Source: JBAOHV01 sp963714875 (GTDB taxonomy: Bacteria > Actinomycetota > Acidimicrobiia > Acidimicrobiales > Microtrichaceae). Taken from it: a stretch of 64,000 nucleotides of DNA. The notes under the pieces are model-generated. The model was given only the letters and a program-made list of their open reading frames with translations, was not told the DNA's origin and made no database searches. Shown here piece after piece: positions 34,018-44,730 of this stretch. Each line of letters opens with the position of its first letter. Within the stretch, counting starts at the first letter, position 1. A program made the translations under genes and the position numbers. The DNA is taken from NCBI GenBank assembly GCA_963714875.1, contig CAVQQI010000012.1, positions 186,001 through 250,000 on the forward strand, in the 5' to 3' direction.

Positions 34018-35329
34018 ATGAACATCGGTGAGTCCCTCGGATGGCTCGACAGTCGCGTCGACCACGAGACCTCGGCCGGATCGGGAATCGCTGCGGGCAA
34101 GCTCGACGGCGTGTCGCTCGGGCCGATGCGCGAGCTGATGGCGCTGCTCGGCGACCCACAGGACACCGTGCCGGTGATCCAGCTCACCGGCACCAACGGC
34201 AAGGGCACCGTCGCGGCGATGATCACCGCACTGCTGATGGCCCACGGGCTGTCGGTGGGGACCTACACCAGCCCCCACGTCGAGCGGATCAACGAGCGCA
34301 TCAGCCGGGACGGCCAACCGATCAGCGATGAGGACCTGGCCGAGGTGCTGTCGGGGATCGCGGCGGTCGAACCGCTGCTCGACGCACGACCCAGCTGGTT
34401 CGAGGTCATGACCGCAGCCGCGTTCCGTTGGTTCTCCGAGGCGCCGGTGGACGTCGCGGTCGTCGAGGTGGGTCTGTTGGGTCGCTACGACGCCACGAAC
34501 GTCGCGGCGGCACAGGTCGCGGTCGTCACGTCGATCGGCGGTGACCACACCGACTTCGCTCCGGGCTGGGAACAGGCGGTGGCGAGCGAGAAGGCAGGGA
34601 TCATCGGCCCAGGGAGCATCGCGGTGCTCGGTCGCATCGCTCCCGAGCTCGTCGCGGTCTTCAGCGCCGAGGGCCCAGCAGAACTGGTGCAGGTGGGCGC
34701 GGACCTGTGGGTCGAGTCCGACCAGCTGGCGGTCGGGGGCCACATGGTGGATGTGTCGGGCCGCCACGGGAGGTACGCCGAGGTCTTCGTGCCGCTGCAC
34801 GGTGCGCATCAGATCGACAACGCAGTGGTCGCCGTGGGCGCGGTCGAGGCCTTCTTCGACCGGGAGCTCTCGGCCGAGCTGGTGCGCGAGGCGTTGGCGG
34901 GCATCGAGATCCCGGGTCGGTTCGAGGTGGTCGGCCACCATCCGCTGGTGGTGCTCGACGGAGCGCACAACCCCGACGCGCTCGAGCGCGGTCAGCGCCA
35001 CGCTGGACGAGGAGTTCCACCCGGTCGGATCCCGCCTGGTGGTGCTCGGGCAGCTGGGCGGGCGCGATCCCGACGCTGCGGTCGCGGCGCTGACGGTGAT
35101 GCGGCCCGACCTGGTGGTCTGCACGTCGCTCGAGGGCGATCGCGGCGTACCCGCCCCCGTGCTCGCCGCCGCATGTGACCGAGCAGGTCTGGCCCGTGAG
35201 GTCGTGGCCGATCCCGCGGCTGCGGTCGCCAGGGCGCTGGCCATCGCTGCCGAGGAGGACTCGGTGGTGATCACCGGCTCGTTCCGGCTGCTGGGACCCG
35301 CGCGACGGGCCCTGGCGGCGCGGGGCTGA
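34018..35329 (+). CDS. folC: Folylpolyglutamate synthase / dihydrofolate synthase (one frameshift)
   Basis: A Mur-ligase-family enzyme that adds glutamate to dihydropteroate or folates. The ATP-binding loop is TGTNGKGTVAA, the family segment YTSPHVERINERI follows, and the ligase motif VLDGAHNPDAL lies at about residues 317-327. One extra G near 34994 (GAGCGCGGTCAGC context) splits off the C-terminal 110 residues; removing it gives 436 residues, normal for FolC. In many actinobacteria folC and ndk follow clpX (with valS between), as here. Confidence 0.88.
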
Positions 35330-35383
35330 GCAGACTGCAGGGACAGGTCACCGGCGGGTTCGCCCGGGTGGCGCGGCGGGTCG

Positions 35384-35389
35384 TACTGT
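35384..35389 (+). promoter_or_regulatory. -10 hexamer for leaderless ndk
   Basis: TACTGT is followed by six bases and the GTG start codon of ndk at 35396. This is the geometry of a leaderless message and supports the GTG start. Confidence 0.5.
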
Positions 35390-35395
35390 CGGCCC

Positions 35396-35821
35396 GTGAC
35401 CCAGACTCCCACTCCCCAACAGACGTTCATCATGTGCAAGCCCGACGCCGTCGAGCGTGGCCTGGTCGGTGAGATCATCGCCCGCATCGAGCGCAAGGGG
35501 CTGCGCATCGTTGCGATGGACCTGCGAACCCCCGATCGTGCGCTGGCCGAGGCGCACTACGACGAGCACCGTGACAAGCCGTTCTTCGGTGAGCTGGTGG
35601 ACTTCCTGACCCGCGGCCCGGTGGTGGCGATGGTGGTCGAGGGGCCCGACGACCAGACCTTCTCGATCATGCGCACCCTGATCGGCAAGACCAAGGTCGA
35701 AGATGCACAGCCCGGCTCCATCCGCGGTGACTTCGCCACCACCACGAACGAGAACCTGGTGCACGGCTCGGACGCCACCGAGTCGGCTGCCCGCGAGATC
35801 TCGCTCTGGTTCCCGAGCTGA
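35396..35821 (+). CDS. ndk: Nucleoside diphosphate kinase
   Basis: A 141-residue NDK that transfers the gamma phosphate between nucleoside triphosphates and diphosphates. The N-terminal MCKPDAVERGLVGEII, the middle MVVEGPDD and the active-site histidine in NENLVHGSD are all present. The kpn loop region and the C-terminal REISLWF are typical. A short Thr/Pro/Gln extension precedes the core. It starts at a GTG six bases after a TANNNT hexamer. Confidence 0.96.
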   Translation: MTQTPTPQQTFIMCKPDAVERGLVGEIIARIERKGLRIVAMDLRTPDRALAEAHYDEHRDKPFFGELVDFLTRGPVVAMVVEGPDDQTFSIMRTLIGKTKVEDAQPGSIRGDFATTTNENLVHGSDATESAAREISLWFPS

Positions 35822-35981
35822 TCGCTGTTCCCTGCCCTGGGGGGCGGATCCCCTGCGTCACGGGTTCGTGGTTGCAGAAGGGCGGGCTCAGGACTCCTGT
35901 CACACCGCTGGAGCCCCGGTCCGGCCGTCGATAAGGTTTGTTACGGTTTCGTTGCGATGCCCACCGGTGGCCGCTGCGAGC

Positions 35982-35987
35982 TAGCGT
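35982..35987 (+). promoter_or_regulatory. -10 hexamer before mreB
   Basis: TAGCGT lies 11 bases before the mreB ATG, at the end of the 177-base gap after ndk. No convincing -35 is seen. It would give a message with a leader of about four bases for the cell-shape operon. Confidence 0.4.
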
Positions 35988-35998
35988 GAGGGCGCTCT

Positions 35999-37034
<1,036 letters not shown>

Positions 37035-37047
37035 CCCGGCCGCGCAC

Positions 37048-37905
37048 ATGCGTCCCCTGTCCCCGTCGGGTCCGAAGCGGCGACGATCCCGTTACTACGT
37101 GCTGCTGATCGTCACGCTGGCGGCGGTGACGCTCATCACGCTGGACGCCCGGGGAGTGGTGGCGCTGTCCTCGGCCCGTGAGGGAGCGATCGACCTGTTC
37201 TCGCCGGTGCGCGGTGCCACCCGGTGGGTCACCACGCCGTTCCGCAACGCCTGGAACGGCATCACCGGCTACGAGGACCTCCAGTCCGAGAACGAGCAGC
37301 TGCGCGGCGAGCTCCAGGAGCTGCGTGGCGAGCGCTACGCCGACCGGGACGCGGCCGAGGAACTGGAGCGCCTCGAGGAGCAGCTGGGCATCTCCTACCT
37401 GAGCGGTCTCGACAGCCAGATCGCCCGGGTGACCACCGGGCCGTTCTCGAACTTCACCGATCACACGCTGCAGCTGGATCGTGGCCGCAACTCCGGGCTC
37501 GAGGTCGGCATGCCGGTGGTGCAGCGCGACGGCCTGGTGGGGCGGATCACCCGCGTCAGCGACTCGCGCTCGATCGTGCAGCTCATCACCGATCCCGACA
37601 TGTGGATCGGCATCCGGTTGTCGCGCAGCGGCGTCATCGGCAAGGGGCACGGTGGTGGCGACGACAGCACGTTCATCGGCGAGGTCTCGTTGGACACCGG
37701 GGCGCCCGTCGAGCCTCGCGAGCTGGTGACCACCGGCGGCATCGAGCGCTCGATCATGCCGCCGGGCAACCAGATCCCGGTCGGCACGGTCGACAAGGTC
37801 ACCCCCGACGAAGCGGCGCGCGTGCAGATCCTGCAGGTCGACTACTCGGTGGACTTCGCCGAGCTGGATGTCGTGCAGGTCGTGAAGTGGGTGCCGGAGT
37901 CGTGA
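37048..37905 (+). CDS. mreC: Rod-shape determining protein MreC
   Basis: A 285-residue MreC: a basic cytoplasmic start, one membrane anchor at about residues 17-40, a coiled coil from about 73 to 107 (LQSENEQLRGELQEL), and the double beta-barrel domain with the conserved DRGRNSGLEVGMPVV and later the VTTGGIERSIMPPG loop. It links MreB filaments to the periplasmic-side synthases. It lies 13 bases after mreB. No frame break is seen in this gene. Confidence 0.92.
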   Translation: MRPLSPSGPKRRRSRYYVLLIVTLAAVTLITLDARGVVALSSAREGAIDLFSPVRGATRWVTTPFRNAWNGITGYEDLQSENEQLRGELQELRGERYADRDAAEELERLEEQLGISYLSGLDSQIARVTTGPFSNFTDHTLQLDRGRNSGLEVGMPVVQRDGLVGRITRVSDSRSIVQLITDPDMWIGIRLSRSGVIGKGHGGGDDSTFIGEVSLDTGAPVEPRELVTTGGIERSIMPPGNQIPVGTVDKVTPDEAARVQILQVDYSVDFAELDVVQVVKWVPES

Positions 37906-37950
37906 GCCGATGGATCGAGACGTGAACCGTGGCGCGGGTCCGGTGCCCCG

Positions 37951-38464
37951 GTGAACGGCGGATCCGGGCAGCTGTGGCGATGGACGATCGTGGTGATGGT
38001 CGCGTTCACCCTGCAGATCGGGGTGCTGGTCGACCTGCAGCCGTTCGGCGTCCACGCCGACGCGATGCTGCTGCTGGCCATCTGTGCGGGCATCGCAGGT
38101 GGTTCGGGGCGCGGCGCCATCGTCGGCTTCGTGGCGGGGCTGCTCGCGGACGTCATGTTGCCGGGGACGCTGGGGATCTCGGCGTTGACCTTCGCCGTGG
38201 TCGGATGGGGTGTGGGCTCGGTCAACGAGGCGGTCCTGTCGACCACCCGCGCGATGTCGGTGCTGTTCACCGCGGTGGCCAGCGCGCTGGGTGTGCTGCT
38301 CTACGCGCTGCTGGCGGAGTTGCTGGGACAACGCTCATTGAGCGATCCACGCCTGGTGCGGATCGTCGGTATCGTCGCAGCTGCTCAACGCGGTGCTGAG
38401 CGTGCCGGCGCTCGCCGCGAGCAACTGGGCAGAGGGTGACGAGCATCGGGCACGCGTCCGGTGA
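37951..38464 (+). CDS. mreD: Rod-shape determining protein MreD (one frameshift)
   Basis: A small membrane protein with about five helices; corrected length 170 residues. The first helix (WTIVVMVAFTLQIGVL) is followed by PFGVHADAMLLLAICAGI and GLLADVMLPGTLGISALTF, the recognisable MreD segment with the D-x-M/L-L pattern. One extra G near 38381 (GTCGCAGCTG) shifts the last 27 residues; the corrected end reads LLNAVLSVPALAASNWAEG and stops at 38464. It lies between mreC and PBP2 in the standard order. Confidence 0.85.
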
Positions 38465-38542
38465 CCGGCACCGCCGCACCGCTGCCGGCCCCGGGTGACC
38501 GGCTCCCGGGACCAGCCACGTCGACGACGGAAGCTCACTGAC

Positions 38543-40691
38543 ATGGACACCGACTCGAAACAGGTGCGGCTCAGCGCCATCGGCATCGTCGCCGTCTCGC
38601 TGTTCCTCGCCCTGTTCGTGCGGCTCTGGTTCCTGCAGGGGATCGACAGCCAGGAGTTCGAAGCCGCATCGGTCTCGAACCGGCTGCGGGTGATCCATGA
38701 GGAGGCCCCACGCGGCCGCATCCTGGACCGCAACGGCAAGGTGCTGGTCGACAACCGCACGTCCATCGTCGTGTCGCTCGACCGCGAGCCGCTGCGGGAG
38801 ATGGAACCTGAGCAGCGCCGGGATGTCTTCGTCGACCTGGCCGACACCATGGTGTCGTTCGGGTATTCCGACCAAGCTCAGCGACATCGAGGCCGCGTAC
38901 GCCGACAAGCGGTACGCGCCGCAGGCCTATGTGCCGGTCAGCGAGGACGTCAGCGAGGACGCCGAGATCTACCTGGCGGAGCGCGCCGATCGGTTCCCCG
39001 GGGTCGTGGTCGAGCGCACCGCGGTGCGGGTGTATCCCTACGGCAAGGTCGCGGTCCACCTGCTGGGGTACGTCGGCGAGATCAACGAGGACGAGCTGGT
39101 CGAGCGTGGCGGGGTGGTGCCCGGCACCGAGGCGACGACGACCACGACCGCAGCGCCCGACGCGCAGGTCGCGGTGCCGGAGGGCAAGGAGTACGAGCTG
39201 GGCGACTCGATCGGCAAGACCGGCGTCGAGCGCTCCTACGAGGCTGACCTGCGCGGCGTGCCGGGCAAGCGCACGATCGAGGTCAACGCCCAGGGGAACC
39301 TGGTGGATGTGGTGTCGCTCGACCCTCCCGAGCCGGGCGACGACGTGTGGCTCACCATCGACGTGGACCTGCAGGCCCACGCCGAACGCCTGCTGGCGAC
39401 GAAGATCCAGTCGTTGCGCGGCCAGACGACCACGGACCGGGTGGGCAGCGTGGTCCGTGGGGTCGTTCGCCTCAACGCGCCGCAGGGCTCCGTCGTCATC
39501 CAGGACCCGACCAACGGTCAGCTCCTGGCCATGGCGTCGTACCCCGACTACGACCCGACCTCGGTGGTCAACGGCATCAGCCAGGACCTGTGGGCCAACC
39601 TGAACGATCCCAACAGCGGCCAGCCGCTGGTCAACTGGGCGTTGCAGGGTACCTATGCGCCCGGCTCGACGTTCAAGCTGTTCACCGCGGTGGCCGCGCA
39701 GCGCACCGGGCTGCTGCCGGGTGGCGACGAGGTGTTCAACGACCAGGGTCGTTACGAGGCCGAGAACTGCGAGGGCGAGACCTGCATCTTCCGCAACGCG
39801 GGCGAGAACAGATACGGCTCGGTCGACCTGACGGAGTCCATGACCGTGTCGTCCGACGTCTACTACTACCGGATCGGCGACAAGTTCTGGAACCGCCGCG
39901 GCGAGTTCGGCGAGACGCCCATCCAGGACGCAGCCCGCGAGTTCGGCCTGGGTCAGAAGACCGGGGTGGAGCTGCCCGGCGAGAACCCCGGCAGGCTCCC
40001 GAGCCCGCAGCAGCGCAAGGACGCCTTCGAGGCACGCCCGGACCTGTTCATGACGGGGGACTGGAGCTCGGGCGACAACATCAACATGTCGATCGGTCAG
40101 GGCGACGTGCTGGCCACGCCGTTGCAGCTGGCCGAGGCCTACTCGACCTTCGCCAACGGTGGCACCCGCTACCAGCCGCAGATCGTGACCCAGGTGACGA
40201 GGACCATCGACGCGACCGAGCCACCCGGCCAGGTCGGGAACTTCGAGGTGGTGCGCCAGATCGAGCCGGTCGTGTCGGGCACCGTCGCCATGGATCCGGT
40301 GCACTACGACAAGCTGTGGAGGGGCCTGGTGGGTGTCACCCAGAACGCGGCGGGCACGGCATCTGCGCCGTGGAACGCCAGTCCCACCGCGTGGCCCATG
40401 GGCGGCAAGACCGGTACGGCCCAGGTCAACGACAAGGCCGACACCGCACTGTTCGTCGGGTGGGGCCCAGCGCAGCCGGGGGTGCCGCCGGGCTACACCG
40501 TGGCGGTGGTGATCCCCGAGGCCGGCTTCGGTGGTGTGGTGGCGGCACCGCTCGCGTTCCGGATCCTGGCGCCTGCATCCGACGGCACGGTGCCCCCGGC
40601 CTGCACCGTTGCGGACCAGGCAGCGTGTGACCTGGCAGCGGCGGCCGCTGCCCAGGCGGCGGCGAGCGACTCCACGGGCGGTCGCGACTGA
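38543..40691 (+). CDS. mrdA: Penicillin-binding protein 2, elongation-specific transpeptidase (one frameshift)
   Basis: A class B PBP of 715 residues. It has one N-terminal membrane helix (about 10-32), the dimerisation/pedestal domain, and the transpeptidase domain with the active-site motif S-T-F-K (Ser375 in APGSTFKLFTA) and K-T-G-T (GGKTGTAQV). The S-x-N motif position is SSD in VSSDVYYYRIGD. One extra G near 38868 (TTCGGGTATTCC) divides the gene early in the pedestal domain. It crosslinks lateral-wall peptidoglycan with RodA, whose gene overlaps its end by one base. The Ala-rich last 30 residues look disordered. Confidence 0.92.
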
Positions 40692-41830
40692 TGATGCCGT
40701 CCACCAGGTCACGCCCGACGGACCAACGATTCACCGCCCGCGACCTGTCCGCCCCCTGGCGCCACGTCGACATCACCCTGCTCGTCGTGTCGCTGGTCAT
40801 CGCTGCGATCGGTCTGGTCATGGTCTACAGCGCCACGCGCCGCTTCGACGGCGGTACCGGCGTGGTTGCACGCCAGACGCTGTTCGTGGGGCTCGGGGTT
40901 GTTGCGATGGCCCTGATCTCCCGAGTCGACTATCGGCGGATCGCCGACTGGTGGCCCGTGATCTACGTGACCGGGCTCGCACTGTTGATCGGCGTGCTGA
41001 CGCCGCTGGGCTCGACGGTCAACGGCACCAGGGGCTGGTACCAGTTCGGTCCGGTCGTGCTGCAGCCCGCCGAGCTCGCCAAGCTGGCGACGATCATCGC
41101 GGTGGCCTCGTTCCTCGGTCAGGTCGATCGCGTCGACCTGAGCCGTCTTGCGATGGCGCTGGGGCTGATGGGGGCACCGGTGGTCCTGACGCTGCTCCAA
41201 CCCGACCTGGGATCTGCGTTGGTGTTCATCGTCGCGGGTCTGGGCATGTTGGTCGTCGCCGGGGTGCGAATGCGCCACCTCGCGGTGTTGCTGCTCCTGG
41301 GCGTGGTCGCGGTGTTCGGCATCCTCAGCTCGGACACGCTGGACGACTACCAGAGGGACCGCCTGACCGCGGCGTTCAATCCCGAGGGCGTGTCGGAGGC
41401 AGCGGGCTACAACGTCCGGCAGGCCCAGACCGCGATCTCGTCGGGCGGGCTGACCGGCTACGGATTCGGGAACGGCCCGTCGACCCGGCTCGGCTACGTG
41501 CCGGCCCAGCAGACCGACTTCATCTTCACCGTCGCCGGAGAGGAGTTCGGCTTCCTCGGTGCCGGCACGCTGGTGTTGCTGTTCGGGGTGATGATCTGGC
41601 GCATCTGGCGGATCGCCCAACTCGCGGCGGATCCGATGGGGATGCTGTTGTGCGTGGGCATCATGTCGATGCTGTTGTTCCACATCTTCGAGAACGTCGG
41701 CATGAACCTGGGCATCATGCCGATCACCGGCATTCCACTTCCGCTGGTGTCCCAGGGTGGATCGGCGGTCATGGCGTCGTTCGTCGCCCTGGGTCTGGTG
41801 CAGTCGGTCCACATGCACCGTTTCAGCTGA
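40691..41830 (+). CDS. rodA: Peptidoglycan glycosyltransferase RodA (SEDS family)
   Basis: A 379-residue SEDS protein with about ten membrane helices. Landmarks are GLVMVYSAT in helix 1, GTRGWYQFGPVVLQPAELAKL split around the loop with the catalytic-region residues, LLQPDLGSALV, GYGFGNGPSTRLGYVPAQQTDFIF (in two stretches) and PLPLVSQGGSA near the end. It polymerises glycan chains in complex with the adjacent PBP2. The ATG lies one base inside the PBP2 stop codon. Confidence 0.95.
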   Translation: MMPSTRSRPTDQRFTARDLSAPWRHVDITLLVVSLVIAAIGLVMVYSATRRFDGGTGVVARQTLFVGLGVVAMALISRVDYRRIADWWPVIYVTGLALLIGVLTPLGSTVNGTRGWYQFGPVVLQPAELAKLATIIAVASFLGQVDRVDLSRLAMALGLMGAPVVLTLLQPDLGSALVFIVAGLGMLVVAGVRMRHLAVLLLLGVVAVFGILSSDTLDDYQRDRLTAAFNPEGVSEAAGYNVRQAQTAISSGGLTGYGFGNGPSTRLGYVPAQQTDFIFTVAGEEFGFLGAGTLVLLFGVMIWRIWRIAQLAADPMGMLLCVGIMSMLLFHIFENVGMNLGIMPITGIPLPLVSQGGSAVMASFVALGLVQSVHMHRFS

Positions 41831-42055
41831 GCGTCGACGCCCCCACCGCACCGGGCCCACGGCCTCACACCGCCGCAGGTGGTCCGGCGGAACGGTCGGT
41901 CGCCGGTACACTCGGGCACACCATGTCCGAACTGTTGGCTGCGCTGAGCACGATCCTCGCCACCACGGCCTCGACGACGGACCTGGAACGTACGGGCGCA
42001 CGGTGCGAGGCACCGGGGCGCCGTCCCATGAACCACGACCGACGGCGACTGCTGA

Positions 42056-42102
42056 GAGCCCCTCGGGCTCGCTGCGCCGTCCGAGCACGCCCGCGGGCGT
42101 GC
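42056..42102 (+). promoter_or_regulatory. Two hairpins in the leader before rne
   Basis: The 291-base stretch from 41831 to 42121 has no convincing gene. Near its end GAGCCC/GGGCTC (42056-42070, 3-base loop) and an 18-base perfect palindrome, GCACGCCCGCGGGCGTGC (42085-42102), lie 19-66 bases before the rne ATG. In enterobacteria RNase E represses its own message through leader hairpins; a similar role here is inference. A possible small ORF at 41923 is not supported by a ribosome site. Confidence 0.45.
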
Positions 42103-42121
42103 AGTACGAGAGGACCGTCCC

Positions 42122-44011
42122 ATGTCGGACACAGAACCGACCCCGGGCAAGGACGCACCTGCGGCCCCCCGGGTTCCGAACAGCCCATCGCCCACCACGC
42201 CGTCGTCGACCGGTGCGGCCGGGCCAGCACCGTCGGCCACCGAGACACCAGCACCACCACGTAAGCCGAAGATCGGCGACACCATGCCGGCCCCCGCCTC
42301 ATCCGCAGGCGCTCAGGAGGGTGGCCAGCGCCAGCAGTCCGGCAAGGGTCAGCAGTCGGGGAACGGCCAGGGGTCGGGGCAGCCCGGTGAACCCGGGTCG
42401 GGGAACCCACGCAACCGGCGTCGACGCCGTCGCGGGCGCGGCGGTGGCGGTGGCGGTGGTCAGAACGACCAGGGCCAGAACAACCAGGCCCGCAACGACC
42501 AGCAGTCGGCGGGGACCGGTCGTGACCAGAACGCCAAGCAGTCGGGCGGCAACGGCCAGGGCGGCCGTCAGCGTGGTTCCGGCGGCGGCCAGGGCGGTCG
42601 GAAGAACTCCGGTGGCCAGGGCGGCCAGAGAGGGGCGCGACCGACCCCGGTCGAAGCGGTGCTCGCCGACGAGCAGCCCCTCGAGCTGGACGAGCAGACG
42701 CTGAAGGAGCGCTCCGGGCGCAGCCGCAAGGGTCGGGCGGTCGGTCGGTACCAGATGAACGTCCACGTGCATCCCGAGGCGACCCAGATCTCCATCCTCG
42801 AGGGCCGCTCGCTGGTCGAGCACTACGTGTCGCGGCCCACCGACGACGTCACCCAGATCCACGGCAACATCTACATCGGCAAGGTCGAGAACGTGCTGCC
42901 GGGGATGGAAGCTGCGTTCATCGACATCGCGACCCCCAAGAACGCCGTGCTGTACCGCGGTGACGTGCAGTACGACCCCGACGACATCGTGTCCAAGGGT
43001 GGCGGTGAACCCAGGATCGAGGACGTGCTCAAGGCACGCCAGTTGATCCTGTGCCAGGTCACGAAGAACCCGATCGCCCACAAGGGGGCCCGCCTGACCC
43101 AGGAGGTCTCGCTGGCGGGACGTTTCGTGGTGCTCGTCCCCAACTCGTCCACCTACGGCATCTCCAAGCGCCTGCCCGACAACGAGCGCAAGCGGCTGCG
43201 CCAGTTGCTGGACCGCGTGAAGCCCAAGGAGCACGGGATCATCGTGCGCACCGCGGCAAAGGGCGTCACCACCGAGGAGATCGAGCGTGACGTCAGCCGT
43301 CTCGTGCGGCAATGGACCCAGATCGCGGAACTGGCAGCGAAGCAGAACCGCCCGGGGTTGCTCTACCGGGAGCCCGAGATGGCGGTCCGGTTCATCCGCG
43401 AGGAGTTCAATTCCGAGTACCGGGCGGTCGTGATCGACGACGAGGCGTTGTACGCGGATGTCAAGGACTACGTCGAGGCGGTCGCCCCGGCACTCGCGGA
43501 GCGGGTCCAGTTCTACGACACCCGTACCGAACCGCTGCCGCTGTCGGAGAAGTACCACGTGGCGGAGCAGGTCGCGAAGGCCGTGGACCGCAAGGTCTGG
43601 CTCCCCTCCGGCGGGTCGCTGATCATCGAGGCGACCGAGGCGCTGACGGTGATCGATGTCAACACCGGCCGCAACGTCGGTTCGTCGTCGCTCGAGGAGA
43701 CGGTGTTCCGCAACAACCTGGAAGCAGCCGAGGAGATCGCTCGCCAGCTCCGGCTGCGCGACATCGGCGGCATCATCGTGATCGACTTCATCGACATGGA
43801 GGTCAAGTCGAACCGGGAGCAGGTCATCAAGGTGTTCCGTGAGGCGCTCAGCCGGGACAAGACGCGCACCCAGGTGTTCAACATCTCCGAGCTGGGGTTG
43901 GTCGAGATGACCCGCAAGCGCATCGGCGAGGGCCTGGTCGAGTCCGTGTCGACCGGCTGTGAGCACTGCGACCGGCGAGGTCTGATCCTGGATCCGACCT
44001 TCCTGGAATGA
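42122..44011 (+). CDS. rne: Ribonuclease E/G
   Basis: A 629-residue RNase E/G. Residues 1-200 are low-complexity, rich in Gly, Gln, Asn and Pro, with an Arg-rich patch (NRRRRRRGRGGG), probably RNA-binding and disordered. The S1 domain starts at about 235 (GNIYIGKVENVLPGMEAAFID). The catalytic core has the DNase I-like part with the Mg-binding pair in LTVIDVNTGRN and IVIDFIDM, and the Zn-link CEHC near the C-terminus. The order disordered N-terminus plus core is typical of actinobacterial RNase E. It processes rRNA and mRNA. It is followed by rplU-rpmA, as in many bacteria. Confidence 0.95.
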   Translation: MSDTEPTPGKDAPAAPRVPNSPSPTTPSSTGAAGPAPSATETPAPPRKPKIGDTMPAPASSAGAQEGGQRQQSGKGQQSGNGQGSGQPGEPGSGNPRNRRRRRRGRGGGGGGGQNDQGQNNQARNDQQSAGTGRDQNAKQSGGNGQGGRQRGSGGGQGGRKNSGGQGGQRGARPTPVEAVLADEQPLELDEQTLKERSGRSRKGRAVGRYQMNVHVHPEATQISILEGRSLVEHYVSRPTDDVTQIHGNIYIGKVENVLPGMEAAFIDIATPKNAVLYRGDVQYDPDDIVSKGGGEPRIEDVLKARQLILCQVTKNPIAHKGARLTQEVSLAGRFVVLVPNSSTYGISKRLPDNERKRLRQLLDRVKPKEHGIIVRTAAKGVTTEEIERDVSRLVRQWTQIAELAAKQNRPGLLYREPEMAVRFIREEFNSEYRAVVIDDEALYADVKDYVEAVAPALAERVQFYDTRTEPLPLSEKYHVAEQVAKAVDRKVWLPSGGSLIIEATEALTVIDVNTGRNVGSSSLEETVFRNNLEAAEEIARQLRLRDIGGIIVIDFIDMEVKSNREQVIKVFREALSRDKTRTQVFNISELGLVEMTRKRIGEGLVESVSTGCEHCDRRGLILDPTFLE

Positions 44012-44060
44012 GCCGTCGACTTTCCCCCGACAGCACCGACCCCCTAGGATGACGAGCCGT

Positions 44061-44369
44061 ATGTACGCAGTCGTGAAGTCCGGTGGAAAGCAATATCGCG
44101 TCGAGCAGGGCCAGCGCCTCCAGGTGGAGCGCCTTGGCGAGGCCGACGGCGAGGTCCAACTCGTCCCGGTGATGCTGGTCGACGGTGAGACGGTGCTCGC
44201 CACCCCCGACCAGTTGGCCGGGGCAACGGTGTCGGCGCGTGTGCTCGACGAGGTGAAGGGCCCGAAGATCAACGCCTTCACCTACAAGAACAAGTCCAAC
44301 AACCGGCGTCGGTGGGGTCACCGCCAGACGTACTCGTCGATCGAGATCACCGGCATCTCCAAGGGCTGA
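44061..44369 (+). CDS. rplU: 50S ribosomal protein L21
   Basis: A 102-residue L21, starting MYAVVKSGGKQYRVEQGQ and ending in the basic loop KNKSNNRRRWGHRQTYS and the IEITGI strand. I chose the ATG at 44061; the in-frame ATG at 44049 falls inside a TAGGAT hexamer that is probably the -10 of a promoter, so a longer product is unlikely. Confidence 0.96.
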   Translation: MYAVVKSGGKQYRVEQGQRLQVERLGEADGEVQLVPVMLVDGETVLATPDQLAGATVSARVLDEVKGPKINAFTYKNKSNNRRRWGHRQTYSSIEITGISKG

Positions 44370-44414
44370 GCTCAGGCTCATCCGGTCCCACCCCCGCAGG
44401 AAGAGAACCACACC

Positions 44415-44672
44415 ATGTCCAAGACCAAGGGCGGCGGCTCCACCAGGAACGGCCGCGATTCCCAGAGCCAGCGCCTCGGCGTCAAGGTCTATGACGGCGG
44501 CGTCGTGCATGCCGGGTCGATCATCGTGCGTCAGCGTGGAACCCGCATCCACCCCGGAGAGAACGTGGGCATCGGCGGCGACGACACGCTGTTCGCCACC
44601 GCTGACGGCCAGGTGAAGTTCGGCTCCCGCCGGAACCGCAAGATCGTCAACGTGTTCCCGGTCGCCGACTGA
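44415..44672 (+). CDS. rpmA: 50S ribosomal protein L27
   Basis: An 85-residue L27. The N-terminal tail (KTKGGGSTRNGRDSQSQRLG) reaches the peptidyl transferase centre; the core has GSIIVRQRGTRIHPG and the C-terminal RNRKIVNVF. It has AGGAAGAG upstream and follows rplU by 45 bases. The next hairpin probably ends the transcript. Confidence 0.97.
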   Translation: MSKTKGGGSTRNGRDSQSQRLGVKVYDGGVVHAGSIIVRQRGTRIHPGENVGIGGDDTLFATADGQVKFGSRRNRKIVNVFPVAD

Positions 44673-44698
44673 GCCACCCCGCACGTCAGATGTCCGCT

Positions 44699-44724
44699 TC
44701 GACCCGCTCCTTCGAGCGGGTCGA
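44699..44724. terminator. Perfect 11-bp hairpin between convergent rpmA and dgt
   Basis: TCGACCCGCTC (44699-44709) pairs perfectly with GAGCGGGTCGA (44714-44724) around the loop CTTC. It lies between the rpmA stop (44672) and the dgt stop (44731) and can serve both directions. No T tract follows, so termination may need Rho or work as a stabilising 3' end. Confidence 0.55.
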
Positions 44725-44730
44725 GTCGCG

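Noticed and set aside
38571..40712. 713-residue minus-strand open frame opposite PBP2
   Set aside because: Antisense shadow; the plus strand carries clear transpeptidase motifs.
41923..42121. Small protein gene starting at ATG 41923 before rne
   Set aside because: The frame runs into the rne start without a ribosome site, is Arg/Pro/Ala-rich, and contains the hairpin-forming region; an untranslated leader is more likely.
42299..44281. 660-residue minus-strand open frame opposite rne and rplU
   Set aside because: Spans two well-recognised plus-strand genes and shows only compositional bias.
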